Origin: Camellia lanceoleosa
Taxonomy: Eukaryota > Streptophyta > Magnoliopsida > Ericales > Theaceae
NCBI GenBank assembly: GCA_025200525.1
Contig: CM045758.1
Location: 60,049,649 to 60,113,648 of the forward strand
Direction: 5' to 3'
Length of the DNA: 64,000 bases
Notes under the pieces: generated by a model
Told to the model about the DNA's origin: nothing
What the model saw: the letters and a program-made list of their open reading frames with translations, nothing else
The model's database searches: none
Translations under genes and position numbers: made by a program
Part shown: positions 12,586 to 24,181 of the stretch, one piece after another
Position numbering within the stretch: the first letter of the stretch is position 1
Layout of the letters: each line of letters begins with the position of its first letter

Positions 12586-15358
12586 TACAACTTTTATACC
12601 CTTTTCCTAGACACTCTAAACCAAACCTTGAGGATTCATGGCTGAGGTGTTTTGAGCTTGCATTTTAGCTTTTGAGGGTGTGAAATTAGTAGTTTATAAT
12701 TCAAAAAAAATCATTCCTCTTCAAGAGGTACAACTTCAAGCTTCTTTCCCTAATTTATTTATATCATTTATTGCCATTTTTGGGTTGTTTTTCACCTATA
12801 TTTGTGGACTAAAACTTGTGGTTTAAAGCAATTAAAGGTAGAGGGGTGGACCACCCTTCTTTGAACCTTGTCTTCTAGGCTCTTACCCTTGTGTTTCCCA
12901 CCTTTTCATTGACTTTTTTGAGCTTTTTACCACTGATTTTCAGAAGTTTTTAGAGGCTAAAAAAGTGATTTTGAAGTCCCAAAAATGGAGGGGTTAACCA
13001 CCCCTCCTTTGGCTTGTTTACTAGCATAAATTCTTCATTATTATAGCTTTCTCCTTTAGCTCTTTTGACTTCAATTCCAACACTATTTTAGCCTATTTTA
13101 GGATTATTTTGTATGTGTTTGTTCCATTCATGCTTTGTTTAATAGGCTTGTAGTGTAATGGTCCTCATAAGTTTGGTGTTTTAGGCATTAGACACCAACC
13201 TATTTGAGTTAATGACATTTAATTAGTGCTTTCCATACTTGTGTTCATCTCTAGTCACCTTCGTATTTCTCTCATTTCTTAGCTTTTCATTGCCTTCAGA
13301 GTTGTTTCAACCGATTGGTTGTTTAAGCTTGAGATAGAGACCGTTGTGCTTAATGGTTTAATCTCCTCGGAGGTTCATTACCAATGGCATGACATCTCTC
13401 TCATGCCTAAAACAATCCTTTGTTTGATACTTCTTTCCTTTAGTAGACTTAATGCTCATTTTGGACTTAATCAATTAATGAATGGAAAGGTAATGAAATG
13501 AAGTAATAAAATTAGGAATAAAATGGAGCAAGATAATAAAAGGGTTTGGGTTCAATCAGACATTAATTGAACTCATTGAGTCTTGAGTCATTTCATACTT
13601 GTTAGTGATGAAAACGGTTCAAGAGTCAATGTCAACCACTTCCCTTGATCAATATCATGATAGAGAGGAGGTTAATGAGTTTTTCATTGTGCATTTATTG
13701 AAATTTTATCCCTCGGTTCTTAGGCCATCATGCAAAGAATTTGCATTGATTGATGGCTTGCGAATTGAGGCTACCCCTCATTTGACCTGTTTGATAATAA
13801 GGAGAGGCAGGGTGGACAAACATCCCCTGAGAATGCTCTGTTTGTGCTCTGTTTGTTTTCTGTTACAGCAAGAGAAATCCAACATAAGTGGCCGGCGAAT
13901 ACCTTTATAGACTCTGAGCCACTATTAGTGGGCGGTCGGCCCTCACTTTTAACTGCCGCCACCTTTTGATCGAAAGCAGTACCACTTTCTTCACAGAGCA
14001 GAGCAGAGGCTAAGGTGCAAAATAGTGCAGAGGCATTCTTGGGGGGAGAAATTCATGTGCATGCATAAGCCATTTCCTTGCTCTTCGGGACTTGCTACAT
14101 TTGTTTTTAGTAGTATGTTATACCTAGATTAGTGAACTTGTAATTAATTACTTAGTTAATTAATTTCGTAATGGTTTAATTAGTCATTTTTTTTATTAAT
14201 TACTTAGAGTGTGTTGTAATTATTTAATTAGCTAGAATAGTTAGTTAAAAGACAGCATTATAATAATTAGTTAAAGTAGCTTAGCTAATTCATTTATTAG
14301 GACTCACTTGTGCAAGAGGGCCAATATGTAATAATGTGTGAATGTCTTCCAACCCTATGTCTTTCTCCATTTTATTTACCCACTTATGATGGATAGTGTA
14401 GCACATCATATTTTGTTTAGCATTTTCCATGTATAAAGCATTAGTCTTGCATGCATTAGGCTTGATTCATCATGCTAGTAAGCATTGTCATTTAAAATAC
14501 TTCTTTGAAAACGTGCTTAAGCCGCATGCTATCAAATTGATTCAGATGACATGTTAGTAGCCGTGTCTATTAATTGCATATCGCATGTGTTGCATTAGTC
14601 ATTTTACATTAACTAAGAGCATGCATGTTTTCTAATTCTTTTGTCTTGTTTTGGCTTATGGTGGAGTACTAGGTGAGCATTTCATTACTTTAGCATGTTG
14701 CGTATGTGCGATTGTTGCCATGTCAAGCATGATTACCATAAGGCTAAGTGCTTAAGTGTTATACTTGTTTGAATGCTTGTGAATGAAGGCTAGTTGTTCA
14801 AATTGGGATGATTTGATGAATCTACATTTGAGCCCACTTTTTCAAGTGGTATGTATTCAAACCTTTTTTTTCAAAACAAACATGAAATCAAAGCGTTCCA
14901 ATTTTTGCAAATTAGTCTATACTTGTGTGCAACACATAGTAAGGTTTGCCTAATAATCAGAACAAGAGCACATAATGTAAATAAGAATCACATCATAACT
15001 AGTAGAGGCTGATCTTTGATTGGGCGAGCGGGGGTGCTCAATTCATGACCTTCCCCTCTCGTACCTCAGTTCCCGAGCCAAGACAACTTTGGTGATGACG
15101 GACACGTGGCCTTGAGCACGAGTCATAGGTTTCCTAAATTTCTCAAAAATATTTAGGTTACGACTCTGTAATCTGGCAAAACAGTTCATTTTTGATATTT
15201 TGATTCAAAATCAATTTTCTAAAAGATTTGTGGGATTTGAACTCTTTTGTATTTATCTATTTCACATTGCACTTGTGGAATCAGATTCAGAACCATGGGA
15301 GTCCGAACTGTAAAGCTAGTCGTATCCGAAAGGAGCACGAAAAGCAAGCTACAATTGA
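12101..15358 (+). mobile_element. Solo LTR (12106-15353) with perfect 5 bp target duplication
   Basis: A 3248 bp LTR that starts TGTAGATACCCC and ends GCTACA, flanked by ATTGA on both sides (12101-12105 and 15354-15358). No internal region is present, so it is a solo LTR left by recombination between the two LTRs of one insertion. It is about the same length as, and similar along its length to, the copy at 17282-20537, and shares its first and last blocks with the 4.18 kb LTR at 6148-10324. It contains a TATA-like CTATATATAGATG at about 12464, a (CT)n run at 12546-12582 and GTGGCC/GGCCAC palindromic clusters at 12310-12355 and 13888-13945. Frames inside (12181, 13319, 13599) are not genes. 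Confidence 0.92.
12546..12582. repeat. (CT)n microsatellite
   Basis: Pure CT dinucleotide run just downstream of the TATA-like box of the solo LTR. The sister LTR has only a short, broken CT run at the same place (about 17700-17731), so the repeat has expanded here. Confidence 0.9.
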
Positions 15359-16066
15359 ATTTTGAAAAAATTATAAGTGTATTCAATATGTTCATAAAAT
15401 AGGATACAAGTCATAACAATTGGGTTCTTTATATATATAATGCTAAATCACCAAAAAATTTAAATAACATATGATTCTAAAATAATAGATAGAGAAAATG
15501 ATAACTTATTATTCACACCATAAATATGCTTTTTATGTGTAGCTAAACTTTTTTGGTACAAATATTATAATTAATAGGCAAATAATAAGATTTGAATACA
15601 AGGCTTTTTATATGCACTGCTAATTGTTATCCACCATTTTATTTAAAAACTTAAGTTATTAGAAAGATGATAACTTTATTATATATATCTAAACAAGTAG
15701 TGACAAGTTTTGTTTTCGAGAAATTCTATCATTACCTAAAATTTATATAGAAAACACCACATGAATGATTACATAATATAATTCTTGTAAATAAAAGGCA
15801 TCTTTATAGATCTTTTGTTTAAAATGAATGGTTCAAGTTGTGTCAAGTAATTTTGTACAAAAATAAAAAATTCTTTGTAAATTTTCTTTGTATATATATC
15901 ATTCTATGTAAAAGTTGTGATTTCTTCCATTTATATATCACTACTCCATATATACACACATTATAGTACTATACTTCCTTTTTCTTACATCACATTTTAT
16001 ATGTTCATGTCCCAAATAAAACCTAATTTTTTTTTTGGGGGGGGATGACACCGTAGATTTCTTCTT

Positions 16067-16097
<31 letters not shown>

Positions 16098-17281
16098 TTC
16101 TTCAGTGACAACAAATTTATTGAAAGAAAAGAATATACAAAGATAGAAGCACCAAAATTATATTAACAAAAAGAAAGGATGCACTAAGCATCATAGCTAA
16201 ACCTTCACATCCCAACCAGATTGAAGCAAGCAAATCACGTGCTAGCACCTAACTAGAACCCAAGGAAACAATGGTGAGGAGCTAACTAAAACTAGAACCA
16301 TCAATACAACAAAGATACTTACATTGGAGCCAACTAAAACTAATACCCACAACAACCCACTCCCATAGATTTCTTTTTCTTTCTCTTTTTAATATGGGTA
16401 TTATGGAATGTTACATGACAGAGAAAATATGGGCAAATATGCTATAGAAGTGAGAAAATTTGCCCTAAAAATCATGGGTTCCATTACTGAGAGTCTTGGA
16501 ATAGGTCCTACATATCTTAGCACCAAACTAGAGGAAGGAATGCAAGTCATGGCTGTCAACTGCTACCTACTGTAAAAACAGCAGTGATCGGCGACCGGTG
16601 ATGCTGGTTTTTCAGCGTTCGACATGAAGCTAAAGCCAAGTTTAGATTTTCTGGGGTCTCAAACTGAAAGAATCAAATCGAATGAGAAAGGAAAAGGAGT
16701 TCTAACCATGGATAGAGTTAAATATAGGGGGAATGTAAGAGTTTTCTAATGAAAACTTGAACAGTAGGTTCGGGAATGGCCTTTAGATCCTAAAAAGCTA
16801 GTGAAGAATAGTGGTGGTTACGGGAGGAACAACGATGGTTGTATGAGGAGCAACGTTGGTTACGGGAGGACCAAAGGTGGCTTAGGCAAGAGACACGGTG
16901 GTAGTTCGAGTGAGGGGTTCTCTTAAGAAAAATTTTGGATCTTAAGCAAAGATTTGAAAGCGAATGATAATCAAACCTAGGATGGAGGATCAATTTCGAC
17001 GATGACCTCAGTAGAGATGAAGACGGTGATAGGGAGTGTATCGATTGAGGACAAGAATAAGAGAGTGGTTGAAGATCTAGAGGGGTATAATGGAAAATGA
17101 AGGAAAGGTTGCATCAAGGTTGATGATGGATTTTTACAAACAAGTTTGGGTTGGAGCGCAGTCGAGATCCTCAACGGTAGATAGCGGTGGAGAGTGTTTT
17201 GATAGAGGATAAGAATGGAAGAGTGTATGACGGAGATGTTCAATGGTGGATGGGTTTTGGAAGCAAATCATACGTGACAGC
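15359..17281. other. Spacer between the two solo LTRs, no gene recognised
   Basis: AT-rich to about 16020, then a GGGGGGGGATGACA stretch and a (CTT)n microsatellite at 16061-16096. From 16560 to 17276 the base composition is less AT-rich with GGTGGTTACGGGAGGA-like direct repeats (16806-16880), and weak frames on both strands (16790-17243 minus). None looks like a known protein. The 15354 side continues the sequence interrupted at 12105. Confidence 0.5.
16061..16096. repeat. (CTT)n microsatellite
   Basis: Twelve uninterrupted CTT units, followed by one imperfect unit. Confidence 0.9.
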
Positions 17282-20200
17282 TGTAGTCACCCCATTTTTG
17301 ACGGCCCTTAAGATTTGGACGCCACTAATTGATCACTTAATGATGAATGTGTACGCTTGTCAAATGCTTATAGTCCTCAGCAGGAAACCTTAGTTTGACC
17401 CTACAAACCTTGTGCCTTATTTTGGACCAAATAGTGGTTTTTCAGGCTTAAGCATCCAGGGACCTACAGATCCACTAGTGTGGCCTTCCGTCCATTATTT
17501 GTGGCCTGCCGGCCACTACTGCAAAAATCAGATATTTTTGGCCAACTGTCTCCACAGATATATGCATCATTCCAGCTATGTTCGTAAGGATATTTCTGAC
17601 TCTCATATATTTCTATATATAGATGACCCTCTCTTGTGTTAGAGAGGTTAGAAAAAATTTTAATCTTAGAAAATTTTGGAGAGCAAAAGTTTGGAAAATT
17701 TCTCTTTCTACAATTCTCTTTCTCTCTCTCTTGCAACTTACATAACCTTTTCCTATACACTCTAAACCAAACTTTGAGGGATCTTGGCTGAGGTGCTTAA
17801 GCTTGCATTTTAGCACTTGAGAGTGTGAAATAGTGGTTTGGGAATTCAAGGGATTATTCCTCTTTAAGAGGTATACATTCTAATTATTTTGTACCATCTC
17901 TTTCTCATCTTTTCTTGCTATTTTGTAGTTCTTTTTTACCTGTACTTTTGGGCTGAAACTTGTGGTTTAAGGCCATTAAAGGTAGAGGGGTTGACAACCC
18001 TTCTTTAAACCTTGCTTCTAAGGCCTTTGCCCTTATGTTTCCCATCTTCTCATCAACTGTTTTTGAGCTTTTTTACCGTTGAATTTTAGAGTTTTTCAAA
18101 AGGTAAATCATGTTTTGAAGTCTAAAAAATGGAAGGGTTACCCTCCCCTCCTTATGCTTGTGTGCTAGTGTTAATCCCTCCATATTTTAGCTTGTTGTTG
18201 TAGTTGCTTTTGTCTTCATTCCAGCACTTTTTTTTTACTATTTTAGGACTATTTTTATATATTAGCTTCATTCATGCTTTGTATAGTATGCTTGTAGTGT
18301 AATGGTCCTTATAGGCTTGGTGGTTTAGGCCTTAGTCACCAACCTATTTGAGTTGATAGCATTTATTTCTTGCTTTCCATACCTGTGTTCACCTCTAAGC
18401 ATCTCTGCAATTTCCCTTCTTTCTTGGTTTTTTCTCTTTGTTTTGAAAGTTGCTCTAAAATGAGTGTTGTTTAAGCTTAAATGGATGATATTGTGCTTAA
18501 TGGTTTAATCCCTTTGGGGGTTCATTACCAATGACATGATCTCCCTCTCATGCCTAAAACAACATTTGGTTTGACACTTCTCTCTATTAGTGGACTTTAA
18601 GCTCATTATTGGACTTAATTGACTAAGGAATGGAAGGTAATTAAAATGGTGTAACAAAATTGGGATAAAGTGGACCAAGATAACAAAATAATTTGGTGTT
18701 CAATCGGACGTTAATTGAACACATGGAAACTTGGGTCATTTCATACTTGTTAGTGATGAAATGGTTTAAGTTTTCAAGGTCAACTACTTCCCTTGACCAA
18801 TCCATGATGGAGAGGAGGTTTTGTCGGTCTTTCCTTACCATTTATTGAAATTGTATCTCTTAGTTCATAAGTCATCACGTAATGAAATTGCGTCGACTGA
18901 TGGCTTGTGAATCAAGCCTACCCCTCTTTTGACCTGTTTGCTGATAAAGAGAGGCAGGGTGGGCAAACATCCTCTGAGAATACTCTGTTTGTGCTCTTTT
19001 TGTTCTCTGTTGCTGCAAGAAAGAACCAACATTAGTGGCTGGCATGCCACTTTTACTGGGCTACAAGCCACTACTTCTGGCCTGCCGACTACTTCTTCTA
19101 GCCAGGCAATGTCCCTTTTCTAGCAGAGCAGAGTAGAGGCTGAGGTTGAAAAATAGTGCAATTTTTTAACTGTGCAACAGAGGCACTCCGGTAACAAAAC
19201 GGGAGCTTTTTCGGGTGAAAATCTACATCCCTGCATGAACCATCCCTCGATTCTCAGGATTCGTTGAAATAGTGTTGTAATATTAGTATGTTGTACTTAA
19301 AGTAGCGGACACTTAACTAATTAGTTAATTTAGTTAGAATAGTTAGTTAATTTTATGTTGCACTTACTTAATTAGCTAAGGTAGTTAGTTAATTTGTGGT
19401 GTTGTAATAATTAGCTAGTATACTTAATTTACTTCATTTAGGTTGTAATAGATTAGTTAATTCGTAATAATTAGCTAGGGCATTTATTCGGACCCTCCTG
19501 CGCGTGGGCAAACTTGTAATAATGTGTATGTTTTCCAACCCTAGTTCTTTCTCCTTTTTATTTACTTACTTATGATGGATAGTTTAGAGCATCACATTTC
19601 GTTTAGCATTTTCCATGATTTGCATCCATGTGTCCTGCATGCATAAGGTTTGGCTCCTCATTCTAACAAACATTAATGTCATTTAAATACTTCTTTAAAA
19701 ATGTGTTTAAAACTGCATGTTATCAAATTGATTCACATGTCATAAGTAGTGGCCGAACCTATTAATTGCATTTTTGCATGTGTTGCAATAGGCATCTTTC
19801 ATTAGTTAGGATCATGCATTTTTCTAACTAGTTTCTCTTTTGGCTCGCCTCGGGAATTGGGGTAAGCTTTTATTTATTTAAGCATATCGCATGCGTGTGA
19901 TTATTGCCACGACAAAGCATGATACCATGAGGCTAAGTGCTTAATTGGTATAACTCTTGAATGCCTGTAAATGAAGGTTGATTGCTCAAATTGGGATAAT
20001 TTGATTAATGTGCATATGAGATCACTTTTTCAAGTGGTACATATTCGAAACAATTTTCAAAATATACATGAAATCAAAGTGTTCCAACTTTTACAAATTA
20101 GTCTATACTTGTGTGCAACACATAGTAATGTTAGCCTAATAACTGGAACAAGAGCATATAATGTAAATAAGAATCACATCATGATTAGTAGAGGCTGATC

Positions 20201-20542
20201 TTTGATCGGGCGAGTGGGGTGCTCAAATCATGACCTTCCCCTCTCGTACCTAAGTTCTCGAACCGAGACAATCTTGGTGATAACGGACACGTGGCCTTTG
20301 GCACAAGTCATGCGTTTCCTAAATTTCTCAAAAATATTTAGGCAGCGACTCTGTATCTGGCAAAACAATCCATTTTTGGTATTTTGATTCAAAATCAATT
20401 TTCTAAAAGATTTGCCGGATTTAGACTCTTTTGTGTTTTTCTATTTCACATTGTACTTGTGAGATCAGATTCAGAACCACAGGAGTCCGAACTATAGGGC
20501 TATCATATCCGAAAGGAGCATGAAAAGTCGAGCTACAACAAC
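17277..20542 (+). mobile_element. Second solo LTR (17282-20537), target duplication decayed
   Basis: A 3256 bp LTR of the same family as 12106-15353, starting TGTAGTCACCCC and ending GCTACA. Flanks are ACAGC (17277-17281) and ACAAC (20538-20542), a 5 bp duplication with one mismatch. Landmarks line up with the sister copy: TATA-like CTATATATAGATG at about 17611, GTGGCC/GGCCAC clusters at 17480-17518 and 19032-19100, and the conserved block GGGCGAGTGGGGTGCTCA at about 20206. No internal sequence remains. The slightly decayed duplication suggests it is older than the first copy, or has simply taken one hit. Confidence 0.88.
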
Positions 20543-21559
20543 TATGTCAAAAAAAGCGGCACCAATTTTTAATGCACCCAAGGTGAGAAATTTGAATTTT
20601 GAAATGGTGAGTGTCAGGAATAGGTGGCCTCACTATAGGGGAGTAGGGGGTAAGTTTGGACCAAACTGTTGGAACAACCAAGAACAAGATTCCAAGTCTT
20701 GGGTGTATAAGCAAAAAAAACCCATTCAATCATAGTCATCTTTTTCCTCTAATATTAATCATTCTACAAATAAAGTCGTAAAATTGAAGGACATAAGTTT
20801 GTTTTTTAAAGAAGACCCACCACATATTAGATCTGTCAAACAAGAAGAGAAACCCAAAATTTTAGATTTATATAATCAGTTTTAGGTGTTGGCCAAATTT
20901 TCAAAGTTACTCTAATAGTGAGGTTGAAAAGAAGGTAGGTGATGTTTGCAAAGGTTCATCTTTGAAAAAAGATTTGGGAGATAAAACATGTATGAAAAAA
21001 GATTTGGGAGATAAAACATGTATGAAAAAAGATTTGAGTGGGTCTGCAAAGTCCAATTCATGTATGAAGAAAGAGTTGGATGGGTCTGCAAAATCCAATA
21101 TTTCTATTTTGTCAAGGTGTCAAGAGCAAAGTAAAATCCGAAGAATTTTTTTTGCAAAAGGGTAAAATTTCCAAACTTGGTTACCAGTTGTAGAGATAAA
21201 GGTGTACCGAGGATTAATACGTGGGGAAATTACAACAACAAAAATGAAACCTTGAATAAACAGTTCAAAATGAAAGATCAATGTTCTCAAAGTGAAAGTA
21301 CTTTGGAGAACTTAAAACAATTTTTAGATGAAAGAAGCTACCCGTGTGTTGGGTGTAGAAGGAGTTTAAGCATTATTTTGGGTGTTGTGTTTATGTTCAT
21401 TGGCTTCTTGCCAACCAAGTATTGTCTTGAATTGGATTCAAGTCTTTTGGATTTTCCAATTTGATACTTTTTCTTGCTTCCCCCTCTTTCTTGTAATGTT
21501 TTATTTGTATCTAATAAAATATTATTTCTTTGATGATCAAAAAAGAAAAAAGAAAAAAA
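20543..21559 (+). mobile_element. Degenerate non-LTR (LINE-like) remnant ending in an A-rich tail
   Basis: After the solo LTR comes a stretch with broken plus-strand coding potential (PIFNAPKVRNLNFEMVSVRN at about 20565-20625; FFKEDPPHIRSVKQEEKPKI further on), a short tandem repeat, then a non-coding tail with CTAATAAAATATTATTTC and GATGATCAAAAAAG and an A-rich end at 21538-21559. This is the form of a plant L1-type LINE 3' end, probably with most of the RT gene deleted. No RT motif is visible, so a processed transcript of another gene is possible. The tail ends exactly where the dioxygenase pseudogene coding sequence begins. Confidence 0.4.
20964..21105 (+). repeat. Short tandem repeat, 30 bp unit with variant units
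   Basis: Two identical 30 bp units (GAAAAAAGATTTGGGAGATA... through ATGTAT at 20964-20993 and 20994-21023), then two longer variant units with GGGTCTGCAAAGTCCAAT. The repeat keeps a frame and would encode KKDLGDKTCM-like units, so it may have been coding. Confidence 0.7.
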
Positions 21560-21560
21560 C

Positions 21561-21987
21561 TACTACCCACCGTGCTCCCGGCCTTGCCCTCGGATTGCCA
21601 CCTCATTTTGACTACAGTTGCCTCACAATTCTTCTTTAGAGCACTATAGGGCTTGAAATCTTGGACACTCAAGACGGAAAATGAAGGCTAGTCCCAGAAA
21701 TTAAGGGTGCCCTGCAGGTTCACTTGGGTGACCATTTTGAGGTTTTGAGCAATGGCATGTATAGAAGTGTGGTACACAGGGCTACCCTTCAAAGAGATAC
21801 GACTAGGTATTCTATTGCTAGTCTTCATAGTTTGGGTATGGATGAGAAGATGGAGATTGCTAAAGAGCTCATGGATCAAGGTCTCCCAAAAGGGTATAGG
21901 GAAAGCAGTTTCTGATATTTTTTGAATTTTCTTGAGAAAAACAATATTGTTGAAAGGAAGAGTTTCATTGACACACTCAAAATTTAA
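21561..21987 (+). pseudogene. 2-oxoglutarate/Fe(II)-dependent dioxygenase pseudogene, C-terminal part
   Basis: Remnant of a plant 2-oxoglutarate-dependent dioxygenase, the class that oxidises hormones and flavonoids with Fe(II) and 2-oxoglutarate. Starting at YYPPC (21561), one reads LALGLPPHFDYSCLTILL with the iron-binding His-x-Asp (HFD), then LGDHFEVLSNGMYRSVVHRA with the distal iron-binding His, and the 2-oxoglutarate-binding Arg-x-Ser in TTRYSIASLHSLGMDEKM. Reading from 21580 to the terminal TAA at 21985 is one frame with three internal stops (21637, 21682, 21913), plus one frameshift between YYPPC and LALGL. The N-terminal half is absent; the LINE-like tail abuts the break. The iron and cosubstrate residues are still there, so decay is recent to moderate. 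The subfamily is not certain. Confidence 0.88.
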
Positions 21988-22550
21988 TATTAGATTGGTG
22001 TGTGGAGTCTAGATTATACATCTTGTTCGGTATCATTTTTAAAATTTTTATTTTTCGCAAACAATTTGTTAAACAAGTTTTCTTTAAACAAGACAGCACT
22101 GGACTCGTCCTAGTATTTTTTTGTTTTCTAGGTCTAGGTTTTATGTTCTAGTTTTGGGAACATCAATATATTTCTGAAATTTAAATAAAAAGCTGTTTGT
22201 TTTAGTTGTTCTCCTTCTCTTCTACTTCTACTTCGACTTCTTTAAACATAAATTATCATAAACTATTAAACATTGTTTTGCAGGAAAGTACAGGAAAAAA
22301 AATTGAGTGGTTTCCTATGGAAGAACTGTTTGCTTGTGGGAAACATGAATCAAACTTTATAATTTACTTTAGGAATGTGGAAAAAAGAAAATGAAAAGGG
22401 GAAGGGAAAAAAGATAATTCTACTGTTTTCTTTTGTATGTATTTGCCCCTTAGTTAGCCTAAGTTTCATCTTGAAATCACCTTATGGTCATCAATAACTT
22501 TCATTATCTAACTCGTGCCATGGATCCAACAGTGCCAAAAATTATCGTGG
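21988..22550. other. Spacer with one possible orphan exon
   Basis: Mostly AT-rich. A plus-strand frame at 22206-22394 holds a splice-acceptor-like TTGTTTTGCAG (about 22273-22283) followed by 37 codons ending ...NVEKRK and a TGA. It could be a last exon of a lost gene, but no protein family is recognised and no partner exon is visible. Confidence 0.3.
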
Positions 22551-22984
22551 TGTTTGATTTCAATTTGCTAGATTCAATTTTTTAAAAATTAAGTTTTTAT
22601 TTTTTGTGTTTTTTTATTTTTATTTTTATTGAATGTTTTTAAAATTTGAAGTATTTTTTTTTTTTTTTACATTTTTAGATGCACTTTACTTAGATGTATC
22701 TAAAAAGTAAAATATTTGTAAAAAAATCAATAAATACACAAGAATATGAAAATATATTGAATTTTGATAAAAAAAATTTTGTATTTTTTATATTTAGTGA
22801 ATTTTTTTTAAAAAAAATTCACAAATATTATACTTTTTAAATGTATTTATATTAGGTATATCTAAAAATTAAAAAAAAAAAGAATTTAAAATATTAAAAA
22901 AATTCAGTGAAAACAAAAAATATATATATATATATATATGAAAAATAAACAATTTTAATTTTCTGAAAAGTGAATCACCAAACA
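22551..22984. mobile_element. AT-rich foldback miniature element, copy 1
   Basis: A 434 bp very AT-rich segment with inverted ends: TGTTTGATTTCAATTT at the left and, inverted, TGTTTGGTGATTCACTTTT at the right. Inner sequence also folds back on itself (ACTTAGATGTATCTAAAAAG; TTCACAAATATTATAC). A second copy lies at 52665-53087 with matching order of blocks. No coding capacity, so a non-autonomous miniature element. Target duplication is not clear. Confidence 0.75.
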
Positions 22985-23602
22985 AAATTGCAAGGTATAT
23001 GAACATTTTGAGATATAATCTAATTAGGACAGAGAACAAAAGTTTTGGAAGAGAAAATCCTAAACCAACTTGCAATTGCATAAATCTAAGATCTAGAATA
23101 TGAGACTCTTTGTCCACTAATGTCTATCTATTTGGAGATTTATAATCTTTCTATTTGACCTACACACACAAAAATGTTAAAATCACATGGAAAAGATTGT
23201 CATAAATATATGAATACTTGACAACACACACCCACAAAAAACAAACAAAAAAGGAAAATGGAAAGAAGAGAAACAATAGGGAAAGGTAGTTGCAACTTGC
23301 AAGGTTCAATCATTTTCTCAATTGATTCTATATTAAATCTCACCAAAAAAAAAAAAAAATCAAAATGCTCATAAATTGATAAATATAGTGATTGAGTAAT
23401 ATTTTTAAAGTTTACAATAGGAAAAGTACATATGATTTTCAAAGGTTCGACAGGAACAGAGAACAAATTTGATGAAAAATCAATTCATTGGTACAAGTTG
23501 ATCAGATTTGAACGAAAAGAGAGGAAAGAAGCATATAAGGCTCCCACATACTGCATTGCCCCAAATAGATCTTAACCATTCATTTATGTGCCAAATTAAT
23601 TT
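22985..23602. other. AT-rich spacer, no gene seen
   Basis: No frame with protein similarity on either strand; short A and T runs only. It forms the left flank of the complete gypsy element. Confidence 0.5.
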
Positions 23603-23607
23603 AACAC

Positions 23608-24146
23608 TGTGGAGAAATAATTTTTGAATGACAACACATGGCCGAGGTGTCACCGAAGTGCCAGCCGGGGTACCACGTGTCCTGGTCATGATGCCGAGAT
23701 AATCTCGGATAGGCCGAGGTTATCTGCGAAAATACCGGAATCCGAGATAAGCGGATAAGGGACATGAGTCCTAGAATGGGAGAGGACTTTAGTTTGGATA
23801 AAGATAAGACTTTTAGAGAGTTTATCCCAATCCTACTGGGAGTCTAAAATTAGCAGTAATCCTAAGTCCATTCAAGCTAGGCTTCTATTGGGATTAGGTA
23901 AGTGATGGCTATAAAAGAGAGGCACTCCCATGGGTCTAAGGTATGCTTTTTATACTCTGAATAGTGAGTTAAGCACTTTTGCTATCTTTGAGAAATAACT
24001 GACTTGATCGTCGGAGTGCCCCCGGGTGGACGAACCACCGCCGGAATCTTTTCTTTTTGTGACAGGTCATTCGGGCTTAATCTATTCTGCCAGTGTTCTC
24101 CAGCTGAGTGCTTGATTGGCAGTGTGGTCGGAAATTGACACACACA
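23608..24146 (+). repeat. 5' LTR of the central gypsy element
   Basis: 539 bp, TGTGGAGAAATA to GACACACACA. Contains CACGTG-type G-box (ACCACGTGTCC, 23672-23682) and repeated CCGAGGT/CTCGG words, a TATA box (CTATAAAAG, 23909-23917) and a downstream initiator region; transcription is expected to start about 30 bp after the TATA box. Confidence 0.95.
23909..23917 (+). promoter_or_regulatory. LTR TATA box
   Basis: CTATAAAAG in the middle of the 5' LTR, conserved in the 3' LTR at 37502-37510, so probably the functional core promoter of the element. Confidence 0.75.
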
Positions 24147-24149
24147 ATT

Positions 24150-24166
24150 TGGCGCCGTCTGTGGAA
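24150..24166 (+). promoter_or_regulatory. Primer binding site of the central gypsy element
   Basis: TGGCGCCGTCTGTGG begins 3 bp after the LTR. It is the site commonly seen in plant Tat-type elements; the first nine bases fit the 3' end of tRNA-Asp. The exact tRNA was not tested. Confidence 0.8.
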
Positions 24167-24181
24167 AACAAAGGAGAATAG

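Noticed and set aside
12181..13910. Frames inside the first solo LTR (12181, 13319, 13599)
   Set aside because: The matching positions in the sister LTR have stops or shifts, so they are not conserved coding.
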